NCBI RefSeq assembly: GCF_039545135.1
Contig: NZ_BAABRU010000013.1
Coordinates: forward strand, 62,001 to 126,000
Direction of reading: 5' to 3'
Source of the DNA: Herpetosiphon gulosus
Lineage (GTDB): Bacteria > Chloroflexota > Chloroflexia > Chloroflexales > Herpetosiphonaceae
DNA: 64,000 bases
The translations under genes were made by a program, and so were the position numbers. The notes below the pieces were generated by a model. That model was not told the origin of the DNA and did no database searches. It saw nothing but the letters and a program-made list of their open reading frames with translations. Of this stretch, positions 1 through 7,954 are shown piece by piece; position 1 is the first letter of the stretch, and each line of letters begins with the position of its first letter.

Positions 1-55
1 AGCCCGACCGCAGGACTGGCCTAAAACCGCTTCTCTAGTCGTTGTAGGCTGCATG

Positions 56-1093
56 CTAGCGTGTTTCAAGTCGGGCGCTGTTTAATGCTGGCCAGTCGAT
101 TTGCACGCCTAAACCTGGCGTTGCCGATGGCTGAATCGTAGCGGTTGCAAAGTTCAATCCAGTTGCCAGATCGTTGGTAATCAATAATGGCCCATCAAGG
201 TCAACAAAATCGGCCAAGCCTGCCAAAGCACAGGCCGCTGAAACCCCGATGCTACTTTCAATCATACACCCAAGCATCACTTGTAAATCATGGGCTCTGG
301 CGGTGGCAATCGCGGCGAGTGCCCCGACGATTCCGCCAGTTTTCATCAACTTAAGGTTTACGCCATCAACGACGCTGGCCCAGCGAGCAACATCGGCAGC
401 AGTTTTAATTGGCTCGTCAGCAAAAATTGGCACGCCATAGTTGGCAGCTTTAAGTTGGGCATAGCCCTCTAAATCATCAACTGCCAAGGGTTGCTCAATC
501 AACTCCACGCCCAGTTCAGCCAGCGCTGGAATCAATTGGGCGGCGGTTTCGCGGCTCCAGCCTGCATTGGCATCGACCCGCAGGCGGCTATTGGGCGCGG
601 CTTCGCGAATTATCGCCACGCTGGCCAAATCGGCGGGGCCACCTAACTTAACCTTGAGCATTGGATAATGCGCCACGGCTAAGGCTTGTTGGCGTAAGGC
701 CTCAGGCGCTTCAATTGGCAAAGTAACTGAGGTTTGCGGGATTTCTAAGCCATTCAAACCTAAAAGATGGCGCAACGAGACACCAAGTTGCTGGCCTAAG
801 CGATCATGCAAGGCTAAATCGACGGCAGCGCGGGCGGCGCGGCTCTCAAAATCGAGCTTGGCCAAGAGCCAATGAATTGCCGCTGGATCATAGCTGCTGG
901 TGATTGTTTCGCGATAGCGCTCCAGCCAAGCCTGAATTTTGGCGGCAGTTTCGCCGTGATACGCCACAGCAGCGGCCTCACCCCAGCCATCATCTAAATT
1001 CAACAACACATTCTGGCGGGTATTGCTGGCTCCGTGGGCAATCCGAAAGGTGTTGCGCAAGCGTAGTTCAACCGGATAAATCGCCCATTCCAT
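56..1093 (-). CDS. Dipeptide epimerase (L-Ala-D/L-Glu epimerase type), enolase superfamily
   Basis: 345 aa, full length for the family. It is predicted to epimerise the second residue of L-Ala-D-Glu-type dipeptides released from peptidoglycan, so that they can be hydrolysed and reused in the cytoplasm. The muconate-lactonizing subgroup signature is visible: KxK at K147/K149 (LKVKLGG), metal ligands D174 (RVDANAG), E200 (LIEQPL) and D226 (ADEP), the second lysine motif NLKLMKTGG near 246-254, and a DLDGP motif near the C terminus typical of dipeptide epimerases. The start is supported by GAGGAG upstream. It follows the NlpC/P60 peptidase gene by 2 bp on the same strand, a pairing like ykfB-ykfC. 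Exact dipeptide specificity cannot be read from sequence. Confidence 0.88.
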   Translation of the reverse strand: MEWAIYPVELRLRNTFRIAHGASNTRQNVLLNLDDGWGEAAAVAYHGETAAKIQAWLERYRETITSSYDPAAIHWLLAKLDFESRAARAAVDLALHDRLGQQLGVSLRHLLGLNGLEIPQTSVTLPIEAPEALRQQALAVAHYPMLKVKLGGPADLASVAIIREAAPNSRLRVDANAGWSRETAAQLIPALAELGVELIEQPLAVDDLEGYAQLKAANYGVPIFADEPIKTAADVARWASVVDGVNLKLMKTGGIVGALAAIATARAHDLQVMLGCMIESSIGVSAACALAGLADFVDLDGPLLITNDLATGLNFATATIQPSATPGLGVQIDWPALNSARLETR

Positions 1094-1095
1094 GG

Positions 1096-2133
1096 CTATT
1101 GCTCCTCGCGAATCCGCCGAATCACCACCAAACCAGGGTTGCCCTGCGCTTGATAGACGTGCGCATGCACTTCATCAATCCGATCAAGCGAGATGCTCCA
1201 ATTGCGTTGATTTGCATGAATCATCCACTCGTTGTCAAGGGCAATCGAAACATGGTTAATCCGTTCGTGGCGGTAATCTTCGATGTTGCGCAGCACGCCC
1301 CAAAATAGCAAATCGCCAGCTGCAACCTGCTCACGGCTGATTAAACGGCCAATTTGCGATTGTTGATCAGCGTCACGCGGCAATTGCACGCCCAGCCAAC
1401 GATAAGCAGCTTGGGCCAAACCTGAGCAATCGAAGCCAAAACTGGTCGTGCCACCCCATAAATAGGGCACGCCAATCAATTGGCGAATTGCCTGCAACAT
1501 ATCCTCGATGCCAGCGCTATCAACCGAACACAAATCTTCAACTGGAGTTAATGAATCGGCTTCGAGCCAGCCTGGCACGCCCGCAGGTGAGCGCATAAAG
1601 GCTTTGCCATCACGAAATTCATCAATTTCGAGCCGAATGCCCCATGGCAACAAGCCAATTTGGTCGCCCTCTAAGCCCCACAATGGCAACCAACGGCTGG
1701 TAACAACATGGGTTGCCGCACTCCGATAGGTGCTTGGTTGATCGTGTAGCACGACACCATTGCGCCGTACCCAGCCCAAATAACCATCGCTGGTAATTAC
1801 TTGTAACCATTCATGATCATGGGCGAGCACCTCTAAGCCTTCACCAAAACTGGCTTCAGTTACCAATTCTGAATCACGAGTGGCCTGCCAGCGCACATCG
1901 AGCACCCCAAACACCACGGTTGCAAAACCATGCTCAGGCTGTTCGCGCAGTACAATCAATTCATCGCGCACATTCGGCAACAATGCTAATAACGCCGCAT
2001 GCTGGCTGCGATCCAACACCCGACCACGGAGCACCGTACCATTGTCTTCTTCGACGTGGGCAGCTAAAATCGTCATACGCCGACGATCAAATTGGGCTGC
2101 ATACTGATCAATCGTGGTTTGAAGTGGATGCAT
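1096..2133 (-). CDS. NlpC/P60 (C40) cysteine peptidase, gamma-D-Glu-L-diamino acid endopeptidase type
   Basis: 345 aa with no obvious signal peptide. Residues about 75-200 form SH3b-like modules (EVLAHDHEWLQV...GYLGWV), and residues about 210-340 form the NlpC/P60 catalytic domain. The nucleophile is C236 (GFDCSGLAQ), with histidines H294 (INHVSIAL) and H306 in the expected order. The arrangement is that of YkfC-like enzymes, which cut gamma-D-Glu-diamino acid bonds in recycled murein peptides and yield L-Ala-D-Glu. The adjacent downstream epimerase would act on that product. The start codon overlaps the end of the upstream acyltransferase-like gene by 26 bp, so the three genes are probably one operon. 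Confidence 0.85.
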   Translation of the reverse strand: MHPLQTTIDQYAAQFDRRRMTILAAHVEEDNGTVLRGRVLDRSQHAALLALLPNVRDELIVLREQPEHGFATVVFGVLDVRWQATRDSELVTEASFGEGLEVLAHDHEWLQVITSDGYLGWVRRNGVVLHDQPSTYRSAATHVVTSRWLPLWGLEGDQIGLLPWGIRLEIDEFRDGKAFMRSPAGVPGWLEADSLTPVEDLCSVDSAGIEDMLQAIRQLIGVPYLWGGTTSFGFDCSGLAQAAYRWLGVQLPRDADQQSQIGRLISREQVAAGDLLFWGVLRNIEDYRHERINHVSIALDNEWMIHANQRNWSISLDRIDEVHAHVYQAQGNPGLVVIRRIREEQ

Positions 2134-2611
2134 CGTTCACGTCCTCTGCTAGCATGAAACCTTGAGTGGTGAAAAAGTGGGCCTGTGAACTATTGGCTAA
2201 AACGTCTACCTGAACTTGTGGATAACGCGCTTGGGCTAAGCCATTCAGCGCAGCGCTCAGCAACACTGATTCAAATTGTTGATCTTGAAAGGCTTGGGCC
2301 ACCGCCAATTGCAAAATCTTAACCGTACTGGCCTGTTTGACCACAACGATTGCTCCGAGCAAACCGCTACGGGTTTCAATTGCAAATGAGCAAGCATCTA
2401 ATAAACGACCATATTCGCCTTGCAAGGCCGCAAAGGCCCAGTCGATTGTGGCCGAGAGCGTTGGAGTTGGGTCATTCGGCAGTGGCACGCCAGCAGCATG
2501 CAATAGACGACCTAAATCAACCCCATCGTCGATACTCAGGTAGCGCAGTGGGTAGGGGGAATCAAGCACCCCTAGGCGAGTTGCCATGTGTAAGGTTTGC
2601 CAATGATCCAT
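2108..2611 (-). CDS. GNAT-like N-acyltransferase domain protein, function unknown
   Basis: 167 aa from the ATG at 2611, chosen because AAAGGAT lies directly upstream; a longer reading starting at 2689 has no good ribosome-binding site. The C-terminal part (LAQARYPQVQVDVLANSSQAHFF then TTQGF) has the shape of the last strands of a GNAT fold (position-specific N, then F..GF), and the central part (AIETRSGLLGAIVVVKQ) fits the core strands. It is first in the presumed murein-peptide recycling operon, overlapping the NlpC/P60 gene by 26 bp. A role in acylating a muropeptide fragment is only a guess from context. The family assignment is moderate. Confidence 0.6.
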   Translation of the reverse strand: MDHWQTLHMATRLGVLDSPYPLRYLSIDDGVDLGRLLHAAGVPLPNDPTPTLSATIDWAFAALQGEYGRLLDACSFAIETRSGLLGAIVVVKQASTVKILQLAVAQAFQDQQFESVLLSAALNGLAQARYPQVQVDVLANSSQAHFFTTQGFMLAEDVNDASTSNHD

Positions 2612-2733
2612 GGGGTATCCTTTGAGATCGTGATTAATGGGTATGCTACCATATTTTTGGGCAATCCGAACGATCCCCCACTCCACCAAGAGTCCTAGCT
2701 CGATAATCCGACTAAAGACTGAGTGATCGCTAC

Positions 2734-2763
2734 TTGACGGCCTGCAAGCGGCTATGCTATTCT
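2734..2763 (+). promoter_or_regulatory. Sigma-70-type promoter of the leader/ABC/rsgA unit
   Basis: TTGACG (2734-2739) and TATTCT (2758-2763) are separated by 18 bp. Transcription would begin near 2770, about 40 nt before a small leader ORF. It is one of the clearest promoter matches in the window. Confidence 0.5.
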
Positions 2764-2812
2764 AGGCCTGTTCGAAATCAATTCTGCTATTTTCTTAGAT
2801 GGAGGCTGCATG

Positions 2813-2896
2813 ATGATCAACTTGATCAACAATCCAGTGCGCACTGCAAGTGATGCAGGCACCCATGCGCCCATCTACCTCGTGCTTCTCTCCTAA
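2813..2896 (+). CDS. Putative 27-residue leader peptide
   Basis: The short ORF MINLINNPVRTASDAGTHAP followed by IYLVLLS begins at the second of two adjacent ATGs (2810 and 2813). GGAGG at 2801-2805 gives a 7-nt spacing to the second. It lies just downstream of a good promoter and ends 21 nt before a GC-rich hairpin that overlaps an alternative hairpin, which is the layout of a transcription attenuator. The peptide ends in a run rich in Ile/Leu/Val (IYLVLLS). I recognise no family, and a chance ORF remains possible, but the strong ribosome-binding site argues that it is translated. Confidence 0.45.
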   Translation: MINLINNPVRTASDAGTHAPIYLVLLS

Positions 2897-2917
2897 AGCG
2901 ATTCGCTAATAAGCACC

Positions 2918-3002
2918 GAGGGCCGTGGGCGTGATATCAACAACGCTCACGGCTCTTGTTTTCTACGGCTGTGGACCTGCCTTTCTATGATGGGCCGTGA
3001 GC
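2918..3002 (+). promoter_or_regulatory. Attenuator-like region with two mutually exclusive hairpins
   Basis: Segment 1 (2918-2932) pairs with segment 2 (2943-2957) in a stem of about 13-15 bp with three G-U pairs and a 10-nt loop, followed by TTTTCT. That is the form of an intrinsic terminator. Segment 3 (2992-3002, GGGCCGTGAGC) is an 11-bp complement (one G-U) of the same segment 2 (2945-2955). Pairings 1:2 and 2:3 therefore exclude each other. The region lies between a short translated-looking ORF and the next gene, which suggests translation-coupled control of readthrough into the downstream genes. Confidence 0.5.
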
Positions 3003-3055
3003 ATTCTTTCAAGCAAGATACTCATGGTCTATTATGTTTGTTTAGGAGGCTCCTA

Positions 3056-3271
3056 GTGTTAATGCTCGACCGCGATGGAACCGTCCTGTGTGTAGAAAAG
3101 CCCAAGCCCAAGCCCAACTCGATGAAACGGGCTTATGCCGAGTTGCCCCACGAACCAGATCAAGATCAAACCAGCCGCATTGGCCGCTTGGTAGATCTGG
3201 CCTTCGATCAACTAGGCTTTCGGCGCTTGGAATTACACGTTAGCGACGACCACGCCAGCAAACGTCGATAA
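3056..3271 (+). CDS. Small charged hypothetical protein
   Basis: About 71 aa from GTG at 3056 (AGGAGG 3044-3049, 6-nt spacing); the ATG at 3062 gives 69 aa. The product is hydrophilic, with a KPKPKPNS segment near the N terminus, an acidic stretch (HEPDQDQTS) and the C-terminal motif LAFDQLGFRRLELHVSDD. There is no membrane segment or metal motif. It lies between the attenuator-like leader and the ABC ATPase gene on the same strand. Its ribosome-binding site is inside a small palindrome (TAGGAGGCTCCTA, 3043-3055). I do not recognise the family. Confidence 0.55.
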   Translation: MLMLDRDGTVLCVEKPKPKPNSMKRAYAELPHEPDQDQTSRIGRLVDLAFDQLGFRRLELHVSDDHASKRR

Positions 3272-3377
3272 ATCCTCCTCAATGAAGAGAGAGAGTTGAT
3301 CGATCCCATCTATCGCATATCATGGAATTGCTAATAGCAATTGACCAGTTCGTGCAACCCTTGGATGGAGTATCCCA

Positions 3378-4277
3378 ATGCAGCAAGCACCTGCTTTAGT
3401 GGTAGCAAATATTTATAAACAATTTGGCGCGAGTGAAGTCAAACATTGGCTCACTCGTCGCCCTCGTCCTAACCCCAAGCCACCAGTCGTCGCGGTTGAT
3501 CACGTCAGCCTCGATGTGGCCGAGGGCGAGATTTTTGGCTTATTGGGAGCCAACGGCTCGGGCAAATCAACCTTGATTCGCTTGATCTCAACCTTACTCA
3601 TTCCCGATTCGGGCAAGATTCAGGTTTTTGGCCTCGATGTACGCAACGATGAAAAAGCGGTCAAACGCTTAATCAATCGAGTTAGCGTTGAGGCTTCGTT
3701 TTTTAAGAAATTGAGCGCCTTAGAAAACTTAATGTATGCCGCCCGTTTGTATGATCTCAAGCCAGCCTATGCTCGTGCCGAATGTGTGCGCATTTTGGCG
3801 GCGCTGGGCTTGAAGGAAAAACGCTTGTATGAGCCGCTGGAAAATATGTCACGTGGTATGCAGCAAAAAGTTGCGATCGCCCGTGGCCTCTTGACCAAAC
3901 CACGGCTGTTGCTACTCGATGAGCCAACGACTGGGCTCGACCCACGTTCGCGCTCGGATGTGCAGCGTTTTGTGCGGCGTTTGCGCGATGAATCGGGCAC
4001 AACCGTCTTTTTGACCACCCACGACATGGACGAAGCCGATCGGCTTTGCGACCGCATCGCGATTATCGATGCTGGCAAAATTGTGGCCTTGGATACCCCG
4101 CAAGGTCTCAAAGATCGCATTGGTCAGCAAATCGGCAAGCCCAACGCTACGATGGAAGACGTTTTTATGACTCTCACAGGCCGATCGTTGGCCGACGAAG
4201 ATTTTATGGACGAAGACACCGACTATATGGAGCATCATCATGAAGACCAAGCTGAACACAGCATCGAAGGAGCGTGA
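3378..4277 (+). CDS. ABC transporter ATP-binding protein (orphan)
   Basis: 299 aa nucleotide-binding domain of the DrrA/CcmA/ABC-2 export type. Walker A is GANGSGKST near residue 57, the signature is MSRGMQQK, Walker B is LLLLDEPTTGLD, and the switch histidine is in TTHD. An insertion-like segment (ASEVKHWLTRRPRPNPKPP) follows the first strand. The last about 35 residues are very acidic with a histidine cluster (MDEDTDYMEHHHEDQAE), beyond the usual domain. No permease gene is adjacent: the next gene is rsgA, starting at the base after this stop codon. It could energise a permease encoded elsewhere. GGAG lies 7 nt before the ATG. Confidence 0.88.
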   Translation: MQQAPALVVANIYKQFGASEVKHWLTRRPRPNPKPPVVAVDHVSLDVAEGEIFGLLGANGSGKSTLIRLISTLLIPDSGKIQVFGLDVRNDEKAVKRLINRVSVEASFFKKLSALENLMYAARLYDLKPAYARAECVRILAALGLKEKRLYEPLENMSRGMQQKVAIARGLLTKPRLLLLDEPTTGLDPRSRSDVQRFVRRLRDESGTTVFLTTHDMDEADRLCDRIAIIDAGKIVALDTPQGLKDRIGQQIGKPNATMEDVFMTLTGRSLADEDFMDEDTDYMEHHHEDQAEHSIEGA

Positions 4278-5198
4278 ATGAACGGAACAATTATGCGTGC
4301 CCAAAGTGGCTTTTTCTGGGTAAAACTCGACGAGACAGGCGAAACGTTACGCTGCACCCTGCGCGGGCGGCTCAAAAAAACCAAACAATATAGCGATCTC
4401 GCGACGCTCGGCGATTTTGTGCGAATCACGCCAACCATTCCCAACGAGGGCGTGGTCGAAGAGATTTACCCACGGCGCAGCAAGCTTGCCCGTACAGCCA
4501 TCAAGGGCGCACATTTTGAACAAGTGATTGTTGCTAATTTAGATATTGTGCTAATTACCTTTGCGGTAGCCCACCCTGAGCCACATGTGCGCATGATCGA
4601 TCGCTTTTTGGTGATTGCTGAGGCCAATAACCTTGATGTAGCGATCATTGCTAATAAATGCGATTTAGCTGGCGATAGCCTAAAACAGGTTTTCAGCATC
4701 TATGAGCAAATTGGCTATCCGGTGTTTTACACCAGCGTTAGCACTGGCCAAGGCATCGAGCAAGTTCAAGAGATAATTCATAATAAAATTTCGGCCTTTA
4801 CTGGCCCTTCAGGGGTCGGCAAATCGAGCTTGCTTAATGCGATTCAGCCAGGCCTCAATTTACGCACTGGCGATGTCAGCGATGCAGTGCATAAAGGCCA
4901 GCATACCACCGTAGCCGGCGAATTGGTGCCGTTGCATGCTGGTGGTTTTGTGGCCGATACTCCAGGGATTCGTGAGCTGGGGCTGTATCAAATGGAGCCA
5001 GATGAGCTTGAATGGTGCTTCCGCGAGTTCCGGCCATTTATTGATCAATGTGGGTTTAGCGATTGCACCCATACGCACGAGCCAGAATGTGCAGTCTTGA
5101 CCGCAGTTGAAGCTGGCCAAATCAGCAGTGCACGCCATCAAAGCTACCAGAAATTACGCGACCACACCGCTGAACAAAGTGCTAGTCAACGCTTTTAA
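4278..5198 (+). CDS. rsgA: Ribosome small-subunit-dependent GTPase A
   Basis: 306 aa circularly permuted GTPase that assists late 30S subunit maturation. An N-terminal OB-like domain (about 1-70) is followed by the permuted G motifs: G4 ANKCD, then G1 GPSGVGKSSLLN, then G3 DTPGI. The C terminus has a zinc knuckle with cysteines and histidines in CGFSDCTHTHEPEC. The ATG follows the stop codon of the ABC ATPase with no gap, and its ribosome-binding site (GGAG) lies inside the upstream gene. Translational coupling is therefore likely. Confidence 0.95.
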   Translation: MNGTIMRAQSGFFWVKLDETGETLRCTLRGRLKKTKQYSDLATLGDFVRITPTIPNEGVVEEIYPRRSKLARTAIKGAHFEQVIVANLDIVLITFAVAHPEPHVRMIDRFLVIAEANNLDVAIIANKCDLAGDSLKQVFSIYEQIGYPVFYTSVSTGQGIEQVQEIIHNKISAFTGPSGVGKSSLLNAIQPGLNLRTGDVSDAVHKGQHTTVAGELVPLHAGGFVADTPGIRELGLYQMEPDELEWCFREFRPFIDQCGFSDCTHTHEPECAVLTAVEAGQISSARHQSYQKLRDHTAEQSASQRF

Positions 5199-5253
5199 GT
5201 TCCCTCGCCCCTTGCCCACCCAGCAGGCGAGGCGAATTGCCAAACGAAAAAAG

Positions 5254-5282
5254 CCCCTCTCCCGCGTTCAGTGGGAGAGGGG
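5254..5282 (-). terminator. Intrinsic terminator built from a recurrent intergenic repeat
   Basis: A perfect 10-bp stem of CCCCTCTCCC and GGGAGAGGGG with a 9-nt loop. Read on the minus strand it is followed by a C and six Ts, so it suits the AAA+ ATPase gene ending at 5299. The same stem with a CCCTCACCCCAA lead-in recurs at 32.1 kb. Confidence 0.7.
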
Positions 5283-5298
5283 TTGGGGTGAGGGAATA

Positions 5299-6480
5299 TT
5301 AGCGCCGATTGTTGTTTTCGGTCGAACGGGCAATCGATGGGCCAGGGGTATGTGATGGCGGCCCAGCAACTTCACGGGCTGATGGTGGCGCTTGCTCTTG
5401 CTTGGCGGCATAATCCGCTGCAAAGGCTGCCAAGGTTGCATCAGGCTCGTAGAAGAAATCAAGATTATTGCCATCCTTGGCTTCTTCTTCGGAAACCACA
5501 ATTTGGACTTTTGCCCCGCTAGGAATTCCGCCCGAAGCCAGCAAATCGGCCAACGGAGCATCGATATCCTTCATCAAACGGGAGCGCAACGGGCGAGCGC
5601 CAAAACGTGGGTCGAAACCACGGCGCAGAATATAATCGCGAGCTTCCTCGTTTAAGCTAATTTCCACGCCATGGCGACGATATTGCTCATTCGATTCGGC
5701 AACCATGCGATCAAGTACTTGACGTAATGTATCGCTACTTAATGGCCGGAAAGCGATAATTTCATCGATCCGGTTGATCCATTCAGGGCTAAAGACCTTT
5801 TGCAGCGATTCAAAGCCGATTTGATAAATTTGTTGGCCAGTCGATTCGACGACGCGATTGGGTGTGCGGAAACCAATGGTGCGTTGCGAGACATAATTTG
5901 CCATTTCCTGAGCGCCAACATTCGTGGTCATGATAACAATAGCGCGATGGAATGAAACTTTGCGCCCACCGTTGAGCAAGGTAATCTCGCCATCTTCCAT
6001 GATTTGCAGCAACAAATTCCAAAGCTCGGATGTGGCTTTTTCAATTTCGTCAAACAAGATCACCGCATTTTCTTGCTCGATTAACTCAGGGTCGAGCAAG
6101 GGCTTTTGATCGCGTCCGACGTAGGAGGGAGGAGCGCCAAGCAACGCCGAAACTTCGTGGCCTTGGCTAAACAGCGAACAATCGAGCTTGAGAAACCCAC
6201 CGCCTTGCGGATGTAAAAATGCAGCTAAACGCTTAGCACATTCACTTTTACCAACGCCGGTTGGCCCAAGAAACAGCAAGGTTGCGCGTGGACGCTGCTG
6301 ACTACCAGCACTAAAGCCAAAGCGAGCACGATTCAAGGCGCGAATTAAACTTTCGATCGCGCGATTTTGGCCAAAGACACTAGTGCGTAATTCTTGTTCA
6401 ACGGCATCGAGTGGGTTTTTATCACCGCGCACCGCTCGTTGCATGGAACCGCTGATCGGTGTTTTTTGCTGTTCATCCAT
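5299..6480 (-). CDS. Stand-alone AAA+ ATPase resembling the second ATPase module of ClpB/ClpA
   Basis: 393 aa. One AAA+ module of the Clp/Hsp100 D2 type occupies about residues 30-330: Walker A GPTGVGKS, substrate-loop-like GAPPSYVG, Walker B VILFDEIEKA, sensor 1 IVIMTTNVG, arginine finger region NRIDEIIAFRPL, and sensor 2 with the D2-small domain (RFGARPLRSRL). The Hsp100 N-domain, first ATPase domain and coiled-coil propeller are absent. The last about 60 residues are Ala/Pro/Ser-rich and probably disordered. It is predicted to remodel or unfold proteins, with no adjacent protease or adaptor to suggest the substrate. TGGAGG upstream supports the ATG. Confidence 0.85.
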   Translation of the reverse strand: MDEQQKTPISGSMQRAVRGDKNPLDAVEQELRTSVFGQNRAIESLIRALNRARFGFSAGSQQRPRATLLFLGPTGVGKSECAKRLAAFLHPQGGGFLKLDCSLFSQGHEVSALLGAPPSYVGRDQKPLLDPELIEQENAVILFDEIEKATSELWNLLLQIMEDGEITLLNGGRKVSFHRAIVIMTTNVGAQEMANYVSQRTIGFRTPNRVVESTGQQIYQIGFESLQKVFSPEWINRIDEIIAFRPLSSDTLRQVLDRMVAESNEQYRRHGVEISLNEEARDYILRRGFDPRFGARPLRSRLMKDIDAPLADLLASGGIPSGAKVQIVVSEEEAKDGNNLDFFYEPDATLAAFAADYAAKQEQAPPSAREVAGPPSHTPGPSIARSTENNNRR

Positions 6481-6514
6481 ACTTTACCTCCAAGACAGAT
6501 ACGGCAACCATGGC

Positions 6515-6548
6515 AAAACCCGTGAGACTATTGTATCCCACGGGTTTT
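6515..6548 (-). terminator. Intrinsic terminator
   Basis: AAAACCCGTG (6515-6524) and CACGGGTTTT (6539-6548) form a perfect 10-bp stem just after the SH3-domain gene ending at 6579, before the AAA+ gene on the same strand. On the minus strand the stem ends in TTTT. Confidence 0.65.
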
Positions 6549-6578
6549 TGCTGAGTCAAGGATGCTTAGTACTGTTTT

Positions 6579-7802
6579 TTAGGGTGCTACAGGGATGGTA
6601 TTTAATACCGCAGGGTTGATAGTTAGGATCTGACCAACGACCCATCCTTCACTACCATTTGGTAACTTGATTTTGAACCAAGCACTATCGCTGCTGCGGT
6701 TGATCAGCGAGACATTTACCCCAGCATCAACTTGGGTCAAAACATCGCCGCCAGGTGCTGAGCGCACATTGCCACCATTGAAGGCTACGGCAAATGGGGC
6801 ATCGCCGCTGACAGGGGTAATTTTGTTGACTTCAGTCGCAGGTAAGTCGATTGTACTGCTATTGAGCCAGCCCGATTGGCCACTTTGGCTGATGGCCACC
6901 AAATACCAAACTTCGCCATTAACTGGCATCTTGACGACAATCCGCGCAATTTCGCCAGCAGTTACGTTGCCACGTTGGTTGGCTGGGCCAAACGGCGTGG
7001 TGTACACAATGCCTGGGCGGCTGATCACCACATTATCCAAGGGTACTGGCACGCCACCAGGCGCAGCGGTTGGTTGGACTGGGGTAACTTGGGTTACTGG
7101 AGTTGAGCCATCAGCAGGTGTTGGCACCATCGTGCCTGAAATTGGATCGGTGGTAGTAGTTGGGGTTACATCGATCGGAGTTACCGCAGTATCGCCCAAG
7201 AAGCGATCAAGTGCATCGCCCTTGATTTCAATCGCTTCGTCGGCAGTTGCCAAAGTAATACCATCGGCACTAGCAACCGTCACCTGAACGGTATATTCCG
7301 ACGATTTGCGGCCATCTTCGTGGCCTTCCATCTCAGGAATAATCAAGCGAGCCTTGCCGCCACTGATAGTTGTGGTCATCGCATCGGTTTCAAAAAACTC
7401 AAATGGGCGGCCATCTTCCAATAAGATCGCTCCCACTTGGCTGTTATCAGGGGCATCTGTGGTAATTGAGATTTGAGCCGTCAATTTGCCATCACTCACA
7501 ATCATGCTGGCACGATCGATCGTCAAGGCTGTGGTTGGAACTTGGGTTGGCACAAGATCCTCTTCGCCGCCACTTTGGCCCCAAACAGCATAGGCGATTG
7601 CAGCCAAAACTAGGAACAATACCACCACAACCAAAATGATCCCTAGCCCACCACCTTTTTTTGGTTCTTCGGGGGTTGGCAACGACGTATAGTCAGTTGG
7701 AACATAATCAGCAGGCAACGAAAGTTGATCGGGGACTTTTTTGCGCCGTAACTGCCAAACAGTCGTTGGCTGAGAACGTGGTGTTAAGGCAACTTGAGAC
7801 AT
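6579..7802 (-). CDS. Membrane-anchored protein with C-terminal SH3-like domains
   Basis: 407 aa from ATG 7802, preceded by GGGGGAGGCGAG; six further codons are open upstream but lack a ribosome-binding site. There is a cytoplasmic N terminus of about 60 residues, one transmembrane helix (LGIILVVVVLFLVLAAIAYA), a beta-rich extracellular domain (about 85-210), a Pro/Thr linker rich in TPTTTTDP and PTPADGSTP, and two SH3b-type repeats ending in WFKIKLPNGSEGWVVG. SH3b repeats usually bind peptidoglycan or other cell-wall polymers, so a surface role is likely. No enzymatic domain is visible. Confidence 0.75.
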   Translation of the reverse strand: MSQVALTPRSQPTTVWQLRRKKVPDQLSLPADYVPTDYTSLPTPEEPKKGGGLGIILVVVVLFLVLAAIAYAVWGQSGGEEDLVPTQVPTTALTIDRASMIVSDGKLTAQISITTDAPDNSQVGAILLEDGRPFEFFETDAMTTTISGGKARLIIPEMEGHEDGRKSSEYTVQVTVASADGITLATADEAIEIKGDALDRFLGDTAVTPIDVTPTTTTDPISGTMVPTPADGSTPVTQVTPVQPTAAPGGVPVPLDNVVISRPGIVYTTPFGPANQRGNVTAGEIARIVVKMPVNGEVWYLVAISQSGQSGWLNSSTIDLPATEVNKITPVSGDAPFAVAFNGGNVRSAPGGDVLTQVDAGVNVSLINRSSDSAWFKIKLPNGSEGWVVGQILTINPAVLNTIPVAP

Positions 7803-7865
7803 TCGGCTCGCCTCCCCCACGAAGTGTGGGTTACTAAAAAATGCAAAGTTATCGCTTTAGGGCGT

Positions 7866-7894
7866 ATTATAGCGAGGAGAGATTGATTTGACAA
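7866..7894 (-). promoter_or_regulatory. Promoter of the membrane SH3 gene
   Basis: On the minus strand TTGTCA (7894-7889) and TATAAT (7871-7866) are spaced by 17 bp, about 65 bp upstream of the ATG at 7802. Confidence 0.5.
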
Positions 7895-7954
7895 CGAAGC
7901 CAAGTGTTGGCTCTGATACAATAGCCTAGCATTAGTGTCAAGCGAGGTCGTTTT

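Noticed and set aside
904-1308. Plus-strand open frame over the epimerase and peptidase genes
   Set aside because: It lies wholly on the opposite strand of two well-supported genes, and no ribosome-binding site or motif supports it.
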